Source: Eublepharis macularius (taxonomy: Eukaryota; Chordata; Lepidosauria; Squamata; Eublepharidae). Taken from it: 64,000 nucleotides of DNA. The DNA lies in contig NC_072801.1 in NCBI RefSeq assembly GCF_028583425.1, positions 59,659,766-59,723,765 of the forward strand, read 5' to 3'. A program made the position numbers and the translations under genes. The notes beneath the pieces are model-generated. The model was given only the letters and a program-made list of their open reading frames with translations, did no database searches and was not told the DNA's origin. Shown in pieces: positions 21,633 to 32,662 of this stretch; positions within the stretch are counted from its first letter, which is position 1, and the number at the start of each line of letters is the position of its first letter.

Positions 21633-22625
21633 CTCAGCCTAATCTACCTCACAAGGTTGGTTTTGTAAGAAGGGGAGAATGTTGTAAACCTCTTTAGGTT
21701 CCCATTTGGGAGAAAAAGTAGAGTATAACTGAAATAAATAAAATAAGAAAAGAGCCCTGTGAAATCATTCTAAAGGGCCACCCTGATGAGCATCCTCTTT
21801 CATTCACTGGCCCAACAAATATGCTCAGGAACCCTCAAAGAGGGCATAAGGGTAACAGATCTCCTTCCACTAATAGATCTTCTCTATCATGATGGAAGAG
21901 AATCCTCTTCTATACAGTTTAAAAGCATAGGAGTTGGGTCTTCTTTTGCATCTGCTCATCTATTTAAGTCACTATGGCTGGCATTTCCGCCCTTCAGAAT
22001 AAATTTTAGCCTCAGAAGCAGGCATTCAACATGTCAAGCTTACCTCAGAACTGACACCCAGTTAGAAAACTGCCACTCTTACTCCTGAAATATGAGCATC
22101 CATGGTCTCCAGTCACAGGCTCACAGTCCTAGTGTCAGAAAATGGAACCAGAAGTACCATTACCACTTCTGGATCCATTGTCTGGCAGCCTGGGCTTCAG
22201 GAGCTTTACAACAGGTTGAAATTCAGCTTCACCTGCTATTAAAACAGAAACCATGTCTCCTCCAGTCTCCCACCTCCCCTTCCCAGAATTTGAACTACAG
22301 CGATAGGGATAGTTCCTGTAACCTGTTTTCAAGGCAAGGAATCATTTCCGGAAGATGTCAAAAGAACGTTATAAGCTTTATATGAATTATGTCAAAGGCT
22401 AACCAATAGTCTCTATGCCACAAGGTAGCACGAGTCTTTTTTGTGTTCCCAGGACAGACACAAGTGCCTCTGAGTGTATCAAGAGCACATTTCTCTTCCT
22501 CCCACTTCCTTTCCACCCCAGATTGGATATTTAGGGAGCTAGCCTTCCTTATCTGGCTTGACCCTAGCACCTGTTGGCAGGAATTGCCCACTCTTCTATC
22601 CATCCTCAGTTCTCTCCATGTTCAC

Positions 22626-22703
22626 CAAATTCTCTCACGATGGCCAGGCCGATGCTGCTGGTGCCACCAGTCACTATTGCCACCCTGCCCAGGTAACACA
22701 GAT
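22626..22703 (-). pseudogene. Inverted HSD17B14 exon 1 remnant
   Basis: Read on the minus strand this is exon 1: RVAIVTGGTSSIGLAIVREF. The start codon is ATC instead of ATG and two codons are deleted just after it. In the dinucleotide-binding motif TGxxxGxG the middle Gly is Ser (TGGTSSIG). The donor is gtgaac, against gtgagc in the intact copies. Exon 2 and later exons do not follow on this strand, so it cannot encode the enzyme. Confidence 0.85.
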
Positions 22704-22821
22704 GCCCTGCTAGCTGCTTGCCTTAGCTTCTCTTAATGACTTAAAGCCATTTGAGCTTTCGATTAAGGAATGGCAACAGCACATGTGGTTTCCCACCATA
22801 AACACACCTGTGGGCCTCATG

Positions 22822-22840
22822 GCATGCTGGGAGATGTAGT
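22822..22840 (-). promoter_or_regulatory. ZNF143/THAP11-type promoter motif in the inverted copy
   Basis: On the minus strand actacatctcccagcatgc, close to the known SBS consensus ACTAYAATTCCCAGCATGC, at the same distance from exon 1 as in copies B and C. Confidence 0.55.
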
Positions 22841-22880
22841 CCTAAATATAACAAGGGACTACAGCATGTAAAGTGAAATA

Positions 22881-23757
22881 GAAGGAAAAAACACTGTGGA
22901 TTTATACCTGTTGAATTACTGACTGATAAATCCATAACAAGTCTTATACATTAATCATACACAGAAAGATAAGACAGTGTAATAATAGCCAAGCCATAAT
23001 TCATAACAATAAAGCACAAGATTGTTCAAACAATTTTTCTAAGGCAATTAACAAAAACAATTACAAACATCTACATAGATGAAACCCAGTTGAAACTTAA
23101 ACCAAGTTGGAACTGATGTGAGTCTAGGTACAATCTTGTTTCAAATTAAGTCTTCCTCAAAGTCAGGAATTCAGCTTCCACTAATATATAATGACATAGG
23201 AAATGGATGTATTAGTGGGTACCTAAGAGATATGATTGAAGGTGATTCAATGACTGTATTCTTTGAAAAAGATATTCTTGAAACGGGCTTGATAAGGATC
23301 TAGACCACCTGTTAGAGGAATTATCACAGAAGAATTGGTTTGTGTCATAAGGAATATTCAAGGACTTATTTGTGTTCTGTGATTTCTACGGTCGGCTGGC
23401 ATGAATTATTGACACTGTATTAACCCCATGGTTGGATTATCAGGTGTTTTGGATCTTGAATGTCATTGCAAGGACTGGTGTTTATATGGTGCTAAATGAG
23501 CATTTGCACTTTGCACTTTATCATCGGGTGCAATAAGAACAACAGAAACACTTTGAGCACTCAGCACTTTATTATCTGTGAAGAGAAGTCTTTATGACGC
23601 CTGTATAAATGTGATTACTGACCAGATTGTAGGGGGATTGTATATGTGGTTTTCATTAACTATAATAATTGTAGGATTTAAACGTGTGTATATAGAGTCT
23701 AATAAATTTGAAGATATATGATATAACATGGGTAATATTTTCGCTCATATATTGATA
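22881..23757. other. AT-rich spacer, no recognised feature
   Basis: No coding frame, RNA gene or repeat that I can name. Sequence is AT-rich with short repeats such as tttgcactttgcacttta. Confidence 0.4.
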
Positions 23758-23759
23758 AC

Positions 23760-24327
23760 TGCAGGCTCGCAGGGCAGCGGACGAGGCCGAAAATGGCATC
23801 CCTGCCCCTCAAATGGTCACCGCATCCGCAGGGCAGCAGCAGCCATTTGAGGGGTTTTCGGTGTCCTCCACCACCCTGCGGGCCCATGCAGCAGTGAAAG
23901 AGGCTGAAAATGGCCTTTCTGCCCCTAGCAGGAGGAGAGGGAGGACTCTGCAGGCTGCAGCTCAAGGTAAGTGTGGGACCGGGGCTGGGGGGGTCATGGT
24001 GGGGGTGGGTGGGCAGTTTAAAGGGTCCTGCTGCAGCAGGTCCCTTTAAACTATCAGCTGGCAGGCGGCGAGGGGGGATCCCCGTGCCGCCTGCCAGCTG
24101 ATAGTTTAAAGGGACCTGCTGCTAGCAAGTGGCAGGAAAAGTTTATATGGCCATTGCCTTGGGGAAATGGCCATTTAAACTGCCCCTTTAAATACGACCC
24201 AACGAACCAATAGACCAGTTCGTGGAAGTTCATGGAAACAAGCTTCCACAAACCACTGGTTCGCAAACCACGAACTGGCCTGGTTCGTGCTTTTTTGGGG
24301 TTGTAATTTGATGCGTACCCATCTCTA
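23760..24327. mobile_element. Non-autonomous hAT relic with internal hairpin
   Basis: The right end is gcgtacccatctcta, the complement of the hAT terminus tagagatgggtacgc, preceded by ggttcgtg/cacgaac words of the same family as 35297. An internal inverted repeat of about 45 bp (ccctttaaactatcagctgg against its complement, about 24025-24125) can form a strong hairpin. The left terminus is not clear. Confidence 0.5.
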
Positions 24328-24329
24328 TT

Positions 24330-24412
24330 AGTATCCACTTGAATTGTAGATATTATCACTACAAACTTCTTTATGCTCATCAGACAGTAGTCAAAGGTAT
24401 AAAAGAAGTCAG
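24330..24412 (+). pseudogene. Orphan fragment of HSD17B14 intron 6
   Basis: The block cttctttatgctcatcagac with its flanks matches intron 6 just upstream of exon 7 in copies A (1790-1860), B (41535-41610) and C (58340-58400). Exon 7 does not follow; a Penelope relic abuts it. Probably part of the same broken unit as the inverted exon 1. Confidence 0.6.
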
Positions 24413-24419
24413 TTAAGAA

Positions 24420-26430
24420 AAGCGAAAAGGATACACAGTGTAATAATTATAATACAAACAAACCACTGTGGAAATAGCCTAATCACTCCTTAAGCAAAGT
24501 ACCTTATATAATATATCCTATATGAATATACAATATGGTTGTTTGTGCACACATTTACAAAAGTATACAATTAATTATAAAATACTCTTACATACAATAT
24601 TGTAGTAGCCAAAGACAAAAAATTTCAAAGAACACTATGCTGGTAGTATATAGCCTTTAACTTACAAGTCCCAACATCAACACAATGTGCCATTCGTTTT
24701 AAACATCTGTGACAGTCTAATGGATAGCCCCAGGTTATCCCTCATTTCAGTTTAGCCTTTATCAAAACCACGATTTCCACACAAGACAAAGGCACAGCAG
24801 TACCTGAAAACATAAATAATGCCTTTACAGTCATGAACTTCATGCAGCATGTAATCCATGTACAATTGCAGTGGTGTCTTATACTCACCAACTCTAATTC
24901 AAACTTTTAAACTGTATAAGCCATTAATCCATTTTCCTCAGGACAGTGTCCTTTAGAATTTCCCTCTGGCAACACTACGTTAAAGGATACATAGACCAGT
25001 GAGCTTAATAAGGCTCAAGCCAAAAAACCCAATACAGCTGCATGGAGTTCATTCAACAACATTCACCTGGACCATTTAAAGGAACAGCAGCACAGAGTAA
25101 CATAATACTAGTTGTTATAAAAAACAAGCAAGCTCAGAATTTGAATTTAATCCATGAAGTGCAAAGGTCCTCAATGTATATATTCAGAAAGCCTCCAATT
25201 GTAAAAGTCTTTTTGTCACATCAGCCGCGTTATAACAATGTGAAAGAAATCTCTGAAGAACAAAAAAAATGCATGTCTTCTGGAAATGTCCTCTTTCTGT
25301 ATAATGGGCTACCACTGGAGCCTCTAGGACTCTATTTCTGATTCTGAACATATATACACAGTTTAATAGACCGGTTACTGATGCCAATGTACCACATTTT
25401 ACATGGACATAAGACAGCATAAACCATGCACTTGGTATTACAGTTAGAAAAATGATGAATCTTAGTTAATCTTGAAGTCACAGTATGTTGGAATTCCTTA
25501 ATTTCTAAGGCTAATGGCCACGCTGAAAAATGTCCTATTACATTAATCATGGGTTGTAAATCCTTTTTGAAATCAGAATGAATTATTATACACAGATATT
25601 CTTAGTTCTCCTGAACCAAGTCTGGGGACTATTCTTACATCTTGGTATGGAAGAGACCAAAAACCAATGCTTCTTAATAACATTCTTAATTGGTTTAGCT
25701 AACACAGTATATGGCAAAGCCCACAAGATTCTGTTACTACCTTGGCTGGTTTTTCCCTTACCCTCCTCAAGTAAACTGGATCTTTTCACAGAGTGGACCT
25801 TTTTTTAGCATTTAGCACCACCTGCTGGGGCTATCCCTCTGTACAAATTCTCTCTCCAATATTGCACTCTCCCTCGCAAAGTCCTGTTCAAATGTGGAAT
25901 ATCTCTTAAGTCTTAGAAATAATTGTCCATAAGGAAGATTATATCTGATGTGTGGTAGATGAAAAGACCTAAAATGGAGGTACAAATTCTTGTTGGTGGG
26001 TATTCTAAACAACCTCACTCCCAATTTATTGTGTAAATCCTTGTACACTACCATGTTCAAAAATCAAATACAACTATTATCCTGATGGAACTGAAACTTA
26101 ATAGTGACATGTAGTTCATTCAGCCAACTAAAAAAATTCAGCCAACCTTTCCTTTTCTAACGATTACAAACATATTGTCAATAAACCATTTGTATAGGAC
26201 AATCTCATTATAAAAGAGATTTTATACTGGATGCCATATTATTGTGTTTTCCAAAATCATCATAAACAGGTTGGCAACTGATGGGGCAAAAGGACTGACC
26301 ATAGCAACCCCCTTGACTTGGTAATAGAAAGTTGTTATGACCCCTTCTTTTCTCTCAGTTAGTTTTTGCCTTTAACCCTTTTCTTCTTGCCCCCCAGGCA
26401 GATTGCTGCCACCAGGAATTATATTCCAAA
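24420..26430 (-). mobile_element. Decayed Penelope-like retroelement (RT and GIY-YIG pieces)
   Basis: On the minus strand: VKGVAMVSPFAPSVAN (about 26310-26261), an RT motif, then LYKWFIDNMF in place of the catalytic YIDD box (about 26200), then FHLPHIRYNLPYGQLFLRLK (within 25812-26060) and CNTKCMVYAVLCPCKMWYIG (within 25332-25550), the GIY-YIG endonuclease start. Frames are broken by shifts and stops. This is a different, older lineage from the element at 28416-31150. The stretch 24420-25180 is likely its 3' region. Confidence 0.65.
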
Positions 26431-27005
26431 ATCATTTAAATTTCTCCTTTAATAATGTGCCCAAGCATCAAGCTCGTTCGTGGTACTATGTGGCCCTGAG
26501 GAAAGGAATGGGATATAGGATATGAATGGAATACATTTGTTTCCTTGTGCAGTGTCCATTATCAAATTTATGAAATTCTCTTTAATTGCCAGAAGAAAAA
26601 GTAAAACCATAGAATGACAAAACCCTACAATAATATGGTAGAACTGAGAGAATCTGTTCATCCCTAGCATGAAGCTTTCCTGTGGACTGGTGACTTAGTG
26701 TAGTGATAGTTGTAGCTGAGTGTGGGTGATGCTCACGCAAAGGCAATGTCTGGTCCATCATCGTGCCTGTGCTTGCCCTCTCCCCGCCTTGTTGCAATGT
26801 AAGCCAGGGAGTTCAACAGAGATGCAGTTGTTTGTTTCTGTCCAATAGGATCTGATAGCAGAGCAGACCCGATCAAGTGGGGCTTTTCTACTCTCCCATG
26901 CAACTGCAGCCCCTGAGACCCCTGAAAGGTTGTTCATGGAGATTCGGCAGAAATTGCGCCCCCCCCCGCCAACAGAAGGGATCTTTTGTCTTCCGACCGA
27001 AATGT

Positions 27006-27226
27006 GTGTATGGATGGTGCCCTCAAGTCATAGCTGACTTATGGTGACCCCTAGCAGGGGTTTCATGGCAAGACACTATGAGAGGGGGATTACCATTGCC
27101 TGCTTCTGCAGCCCTGGTCTTTGTTGGAGGTCTCCTATTCCATTACTAACCAAGGATAACCCTGTTTAGCTTCTGAGATCTGATGAGATCAGGCTCACCT
27201 GGGCTATCCAGGTCAGGACTCAGACC
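27006..27226 (-). repeat. 5S-rRNA-derived SINE
   Basis: On the minus strand it carries gatctcagaagctaaacagg followed by ggttagtaatggaataggag, the 5S internal promoter, and a body ending near gtcaccataagtcagctatg. The same family lies in intron 8 of the three genes. Confidence 0.7.
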
Positions 27227-27231
27227 CAAGG

Positions 27232-28415
27232 TGCAGTATATAATTCCTCCAAGTTGAAACAATTATTTAACCTAACTTGCAAAGTGCCTATCAAATCAGT
27301 GGAAATATATCCTTGCATAATGAGCAGAGTTTAGGACACCTCCCTTTAAGCTGGAAAATGGGGCCAAAATATTCCCAGAGAGTTCCACTTACAATTATTC
27401 AGCTTAAGGGGGAGGGTGTTGTGATTAAGCCTTTTAATCAAACCACCCTTTCATTCACCTTTTCATAATCAAGCTCTGAGTTAGCCTGGAGAGCCAGGAA
27501 GAACAGGACAACTGAAAAGCCATTTGCTCAACTTGAACTGGAATTGCAAGTGCTCTGGTGGCATCTGCAGGAAAACAAAGCCAGGAGAGCTCATGAGCCA
27601 GCTCTACAAGACAGGCAGGGGGAGGGAGAATGGGCCCCTCAGCCCAATGCTCCTCTTTCTAGTACTGGTAAGGTGGACTTTAAAGTGACCACCTTGATTT
27701 TTGGATCAGGAAGATGTGGAATTGCCTTTTTGGCATTTAAGGGGGCTTGCAGTGAGCAGAACTTCCCCAAAGACTTGTTAAGGGTTCTGAGACCACAAGT
27801 GAGTGGGAGATTGCTAAGGTTCTAGCAGAGGAAGATCCTGCTCAACTTGGCAACTATGATTGGCACCGCAGAAACAAAGCTGCGGTGTGCTTTGGGCCAT
27901 CCCCTGACCTGAGCTGTGTAGGTAAATGGCCCAGCACATGAAACGAGACCAAAGAGAAGCTTGAGGATACTTCGGAGTTCACGCAAGAGGCCCCTTCAAG
28001 AAAGGACTGGTGGGTAAATACTACCAAGATCTGGATTCTAATGTCAGTGTGCCTATACTGTTACCCAAATAGGCCTTCTTCAAATTAATTGGGGGAATTA
28101 GTTTTAAAAGAGATAAGCAAGAGGGGATAACTGGGATTCTCTCCCTATGTTTATGGGGATTATTCCATTAGACAACTCACAATTAAGCCAGACAGATATC
28201 CAACTGGAAAGGGTTTTTTATTCAAGAGAAATAAAAGGGCAAGTGTACAGAGATCACACAGAACATACATACAAGGCTAAGTAAGGAAATCAGGGAAGAA
28301 AGGGGGAAGAACCTGTTTAGGGAGGGCAATAATTACCAGCCTTGAAAATAGAGCTTCATGATGAGAGCAGCAAAATGACCAGTGTTTCATGAAGAGAAGA
28401 TGAACAAATGGATTT
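27232..28415 (+). repeat. Spacer block paralogous to 47587-48712
   Basis: Collinear similarity to the copy B-C spacer starting gcagtatataattcctccaa. The pairing resumes at about 31150-31690 against 48735-49250; the interval 28416-31150 is a Penelope-like insertion missing in the other unit. Confidence 0.8.
27480..28020 (+). pseudogene. Gag/SCAN-like capsid relic
   Basis: Plus-strand open pieces read LELELQVLWWHLQENKARRA, then KVTTLIFGSG...FLAFKGACSEQNFPKDLLRV, then VLAEEDPAQLGNYD. The order helix-rich head, FxxxE/FxAF, WPKD-like and a later LAEE...NYD piece resembles the capsid region of Ty3/Gypsy (Gmr1-like) gag and its SCAN-domain derivatives. Frames are broken. A second decayed copy sits at about 47810-48310. 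Assignment is by resemblance only. Confidence 0.35.
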
Positions 28416-31150
28416 CGAAAAGAGTCCAGTAGCACCTTTAAGACTAACCAGTTTTATTATAGCATAAGCTTTCGAGAATCAAGTTCTCTTCATCAGATGC
28501 CTGATCAAAACTGGGCAGATACAGAAGAGGAGGGGGAAAGAGAGGGAAGGAAGGGGGCATAAATCACAAGAAGGCAGAATGCAATTAGCATAGAGGCAAT
28601 CAAAACATTCCTTTGCTTGGAAATGTAAACATCTCCTTTTTGGTGTGCAGTCAGTTTGTAGCAGTGAAGGTATCCAATTCCTATGTAGTATAAGCCTTCG
28701 GTAACCACAGCTCTCCCTGCCAGTTGCATCTGACAAAGAGAACTGTGGTCCCCGAAAGCCCACACCAGGCGTCACTGGGCTCCCCCAGATCACACCTCTG
28801 TAAAGAGAATCTGTTACCTGTGGTAATGTGATAACCATTCATAGTCTCTATTCAGTCCCCGCTTGACAGAGTCAAATTTGCATATGAATTCCAATTCAGC
28901 AGCCTCCCGTTGGATTTTGTTTTTGAAAGGTTTCTGTTGAACCACAGTGACCTTTAAGTCTTTGGTGGAATGTCCTGGTAGATTGAAGTGTTCTCCCACT
29001 GGTTTTTGGACGTTTCCATTTCTAATGTCAGATTTGTGTCCATTTATTCTTTTGCGTAGAGGTTGGCTGGTTTGTCCAATGTACAGAGCAGAAGGACATT
29101 GTTGGCACATGAGGGCATATATCAGATTGGAGGATGAGCAGCTGTAAGAGCCAGAGACAGTGTAGTTGATGCCATTGGGTCCTGTAATTGTATTCCCTGG
29201 GTAGATATAGGGGCAGAGCTGGCATCTGGGTCTGTTGCAGGGCTTGGTACCTGTGCTGGTGACTCTGCTGGCCAATTCATGATTGTAAGTGAGAAGTCGT
29301 TTAAGATTGGGGGGCTGTCTGTAGGCAAGGAAAGGTCTTCCACCCAGGGCTTCTGAGAGAGAGGTATCATTTTCCAGGATGGGTTGTAGCTCACTGATGA
29401 TACGTTGGATGGGTTTAAGCTGGGAGCTATAGGTGACAACCAGTGGTGTTCTGTTGTTAGTTCCTTTAGGTTTGTCCTGGAGCAGACTGTTTCTGGGTAC
29501 TAGTCTGGCCCTGTTAATTTGTTTCTTCACTTCATTTGGTGGGTACTGTAGTCCCAAAAATGCTTGTTGTAAATCTCTTAAGTGTGAGTCTCGGTCGAGA
29601 GCATTGGAGCAGATACGGTTGTAACGTAAGGCTTGGCTGTAGACAATAGACCGAGTGGTATGTTTAGGGTGGAAGCTGGAGGCATGTAGATATGAGTATC
29701 GGTCTGTTGGTTTCCGGTATAAGGTGGTATTTATTCGTCCATTATGTAGTTGTACAGTGGTGTCCAGGAAGTGTACCTGTTGTGTAGAGTGGTCCAGGCT
29801 TAGGTTGATAGTAGGGTGAAAGTTATTGAAGTCCTGATGAAATCTCTCAAGGGTTTCCTTCCCATGGGTCCAAATGATGAAGATGTCATCCAGGAATCTT
29901 AAGTATAGTAGTGGTTCCAGTGGATGGGAGCTGAGGAAGCGTTGCTCTAAGTCCGCCATGAATATGTTAGCATATTGTGGTGCCATGCGTGTGCCCATGG
30001 CTGTGCCATTAACCTGTAGATATAAGTTGTCACCAAATTCGAAGTAATTGTGAGTGAGTACGAAGTGACAAAGTTCAGTGGCGAGGTTTGCTGTGGTTTT
30101 GTCCTGGATAATATTCCGTATGGCTTGCAATCCATCTGCATGTGGGATATTGGTGTACAAGGCCTCCACATCCATGGTTGCTAGGATGGTGTCATCTGGT
30201 AGGTTGTCAATGGATTGTATTTTCCTGAGGAAGTCAGTGGTGTCCCGTAAATAGCTGGGTGTGCTGGTGGCATAGGGCCTGAGGATAGAGTCCATGTATC
30301 CCGAGACTCCTTCTGTGATGGTGCATTTTCCTGCAACAATTGGGCGTCCTGGGTTACCCGCTTTGTGGATTTTGGGTAGCAGGTAGAATCTTCCTGGTCG
30401 TGGTTCCTGGGGTGTGTCCGTATGGATGCATTCTTGTATGTCCATGGGGAGTGTTTTTAATATTTTATTGAGTTCCCTTTTGTATTGTTCAGTGGGGTCA
30501 GAAGGTAGTATTTTATAGAATGTTGTGTTGGAGAGTTGTCTTTCGGCTTCTTGTATATAATTTTGTTTATCCATGATGACAACTGCTCCGCCTTTGTCAG
30601 CTTCCTTGATTACGATGCCAGAATTATTTTGGAGGCTGTTTATGGCCTCTCTTTCTCCACGGCTGAGGTTCTGCTTTAGGTGTTGTTGTTTGTCAATTAT
30701 CTCAGCCTGAGCACGTCTACGGAAGCATTCAATGTAAAAGTCCAATGAGGAGTTACGGCCCTCAGGGGGTGTCCATGTGGAATTCTTTTTCCTGGAGTTT
30801 TGTAACGATGGTTGTGTATTGCTGGGTTGGGGGGGGGGTGGGGGCTGCTGTGATGGTGTCTGTTCAGTGCTTTGTTCGTCGTTTTGTCCAGCAGAGTAGT
30901 TGAAGAATTCTTTCAGTCTTAGGCGTCTAAAATAGGCCTCCAGGTCTCCACAAAGTTGTATGGTTTGTGTGGGTCTGGCTGGGCAAAAGGATAGTCCACA
31001 TGAGAGGACTGATTCCTCTTCTGGGCTCAGCTTGTAACTGGAAAGATTGATGATGTTGCTTGGATCCCAAGTGTTTTTGCTCTCTGTTGCAGGCAGGAGT
31101 TTTGAGAATTTCTTCTCCTTCTTGTTCTGTAATTCAGTGAATAGATAGTG
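28416..31150 (-). mobile_element. Penelope-like retroelement insertion
   Basis: The 3' end (left side here) begins gaaaagagtccagtagcacc and contains gcataagctttcgagaatca, a sequence that recurs as a separate 3' fragment at 63111-63205. The body is the RT plus GIY-YIG frame. The paralogous spacer at about 48712-48735 runs straight across the insertion site, which sets both boundaries to within about 10-15 bp. The 5' end is truncated. Confidence 0.8.
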
Positions 31151-31174
31151 CGTCCGAGGACACACACACAGCAT
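28814..31174 (-). CDS. Penelope-like reverse transcriptase with GIY-YIG endonuclease (786 codons, 5'-truncated)
   Basis: Open from the first ATG (31174) to TAA (28814-28816). Middle: RT of the Penelope type with YLLPKIHK, RPIVAG, MDVEALYTNIP, GTAMGTRMAPQYANIFM and the catalytic box RFLDDIFIIW. C-terminal: YALMCQQCPSALYIGQTSQP, a GIY-YIG nuclease, with CxxC-like cysteines just before it. About the first nine residues after the ATG come from flanking DNA, since the paralogous spacer continues to about 31150; the element's own start is missing. The family primes reverse transcription at nicks made by its endonuclease. The frame has no stops, suggesting a recent insertion, but the missing N-terminus and promoter argue against present activity. 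Confidence 0.82.
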   Translation of the reverse strand: MLCVCPRTHYLFTELQNKKEKKFSKLLPATESKNTWDPSNIINLSSYKLSPEEESVLSCGLSFCPARPTQTIQLCGDLEAYFRRLRLKEFFNYSAGQNDEQSTEQTPSQQPPPPPQPSNTQPSLQNSRKKNSTWTPPEGRNSSLDFYIECFRRRAQAEIIDKQQHLKQNLSRGEREAINSLQNNSGIVIKEADKGGAVVIMDKQNYIQEAERQLSNTTFYKILPSDPTEQYKRELNKILKTLPMDIQECIHTDTPQEPRPGRFYLLPKIHKAGNPGRPIVAGKCTITEGVSGYMDSILRPYATSTPSYLRDTTDFLRKIQSIDNLPDDTILATMDVEALYTNIPHADGLQAIRNIIQDKTTANLATELCHFVLTHNYFEFGDNLYLQVNGTAMGTRMAPQYANIFMADLEQRFLSSHPLEPLLYLRFLDDIFIIWTHGKETLERFHQDFNNFHPTINLSLDHSTQQVHFLDTTVQLHNGRINTTLYRKPTDRYSYLHASSFHPKHTTRSIVYSQALRYNRICSNALDRDSHLRDLQQAFLGLQYPPNEVKKQINRARLVPRNSLLQDKPKGTNNRTPLVVTYSSQLKPIQRIISELQPILENDTSLSEALGGRPFLAYRQPPNLKRLLTYNHELASRVTSTGTKPCNRPRCQLCPYIYPGNTITGPNGINYTVSGSYSCSSSNLIYALMCQQCPSALYIGQTSQPLRKRINGHKSDIRNGNVQKPVGEHFNLPGHSTKDLKVTVVQQKPFKNKIQREAAELEFICKFDSVKRGLNRDYEWLSHYHR

Positions 31175-32199
31175 ATGGCTGGGGATTCCAGCTATAGGGT
31201 CAAATGCTCCCTGGGGCAAGCTGATGTCTCTGCCCCCAAATCAGTGGCTTAATGGCTGTCTCCAGAGGTGGACAATGGAGCTGAGAGAGGCTTCCAAAGG
31301 TGGATTATAAGTTTGAAAGGGGCTTGATGACCCTTTGTGCACTGGATGGGAAAAGCTACTAGGTTTGCTGAATAGCTTGGGTGTTGCTTGATTGGGGAAA
31401 CAAAGTTGGGTGTTAAGGGGATAAGTCTTCCAGGAAGCCTCATCGTTCTAAGTGATGCACCACCAGGACACTGGGGGGGAGGCATTGGTCAGCCTGCTGT
31501 TCTGACTCTGGACAGGAGCTTGGTAATTTTCCAGGCTCCTGTCCAGTTGATGTTCATTCTGCCTTGGGCCAGGCAGTGCCTTTTGTTTATGGAATATGAG
31601 GAAGGGGGTTTATGATAGACCATCAACAAACTGCCCTCTCAGTATGAGGAGGAGTCTGACTGCTAACAGTATGGGAGAAATTGTCTAATGCTTTACCAAA
31701 CTCTTTCAGGAAGAAAATGAAGGCAAAAACTCCTCAGGATGCGTTGGCTACCTCAAACCTGGGTGACCGAATAAAGATGAGTATAAGAAAAACGATGACT
31801 GTTATATAATATGTTGTCATGACAGAAATCTGAAGGATTTTACAAAATCACTTAATGCTTCTCACCAATTCTCTTTCATTGAGTTTCCTAGCGAATATTC
31901 ACTAAATAAAGCAGCACTCCTTTATTTTGCATTTGTACTAGGTAATTTTAAAATTCCTCCAGTACATGGAGTATGCTATTTTCAAACACAGGGAACAGTG
32001 CATTACAATAAAGTTCTGTCCTGAGGAACTGTGAATGACTTTCAAATAATGTTTGCATTTGAATTAATGTTTAGTTTAATTTATAGTAAAAAATGAGATG
32101 GCGTAACAATATAAAAGAATGTGCAAGCTATAATGACTGGAAAGCTTTTCACAGATATTTCCTTGTGCGTTTTCTAATGCATAGATGGAGGCAACAATA
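31150..32199. repeat. Spacer, partly paralogous to 48735-50085
   Basis: 31150-31690 aligns with 48735-49250. The part nearest copy B (from gactggaaagcttttcacag, about 32138) aligns with 50025 onward. Between them I see AT-rich sequence without a gene. Confidence 0.55.
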
Positions 32200-32435
32200 A
32201 TAACATTAGATTAATATATTGCCCTTCAGGACAAGTAAATGCCCGCTCAGAGAGGTTTACAAAGTATGCTATTATTATCCCCACAACAATCACCATATGC
32301 TGTGGGTGGGGCTGAGACTGCTGTGGAAGAGCTGTGACTGACCAAAGGTCACCCAGCTGGCTTCAAGCGGAGGAGTGGGGAATCAAACACAGTTCTCCAG
32401 ATTAGAATCCCGCCACTCTTAACCACTACATTAGT
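32200..32435 (-). repeat. CORE-SINE/MIR-like element upstream of copy B
   Basis: On the minus strand it reads gtggttaagagtggcgggat (tRNA-like head), then gctgggtgacctttggtcag, the CORE-type segment. It is absent from the matching position upstream of copy C (about 50085), where the flanks are continuous. Confidence 0.55.
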
Positions 32436-32527
32436 TTATCTCATAAAAGGTTTAAAAGGGTGGGGAATAGGCAGCTGTTCTGGGGAAAGGCTATCATCAT
32501 TCCAATTGATCTCTGGAGACATGAAGG

Positions 32528-32546
32528 ACTAAATTTCCCTGCATGC
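32528..32546 (+). promoter_or_regulatory. ZNF143/THAP11-like promoter motif of copy B (degraded)
   Basis: actaaatttccctgcatgc, 117 bp upstream of exon 1 ATG. It differs from the copy C version at two positions of the core. No TATA box is evident. Confidence 0.5.
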
Positions 32547-32662
32547 TGTGAGGCCCATGGGTGTGCTCACTGGGGGAAACCACGTGTTGTGCTGTTGCCA
32601 TTCCTTAATAAAAAGCTCAAATGGCTTTTAGTCATTAAGAGAAATTGAAGCAGATGTCTAGA

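Larger units (their letters stand above)
20240..22880 (-). repeat. Inverted partial copy of the HSD17B14 5' region (promoter, exon 1, intron 1)
   Basis: The reverse complement aligns collinearly with 32490-35000 in copy B and with 50140-52560 in copy C: promoter motif, exon 1, the first part of intron 1 with its CORE-SINE-like repeats and the ttattttcaccataatgaag block. Two elements absent from the other copies interrupt it (20933-21051 and 21359-21632). Confidence 0.85.

Noticed and set aside
22938-23700. Possible LTR or further gene fragment in the AT-rich spacer
   Set aside because: No terminal repeats, primer site or coding similarity could be seen.
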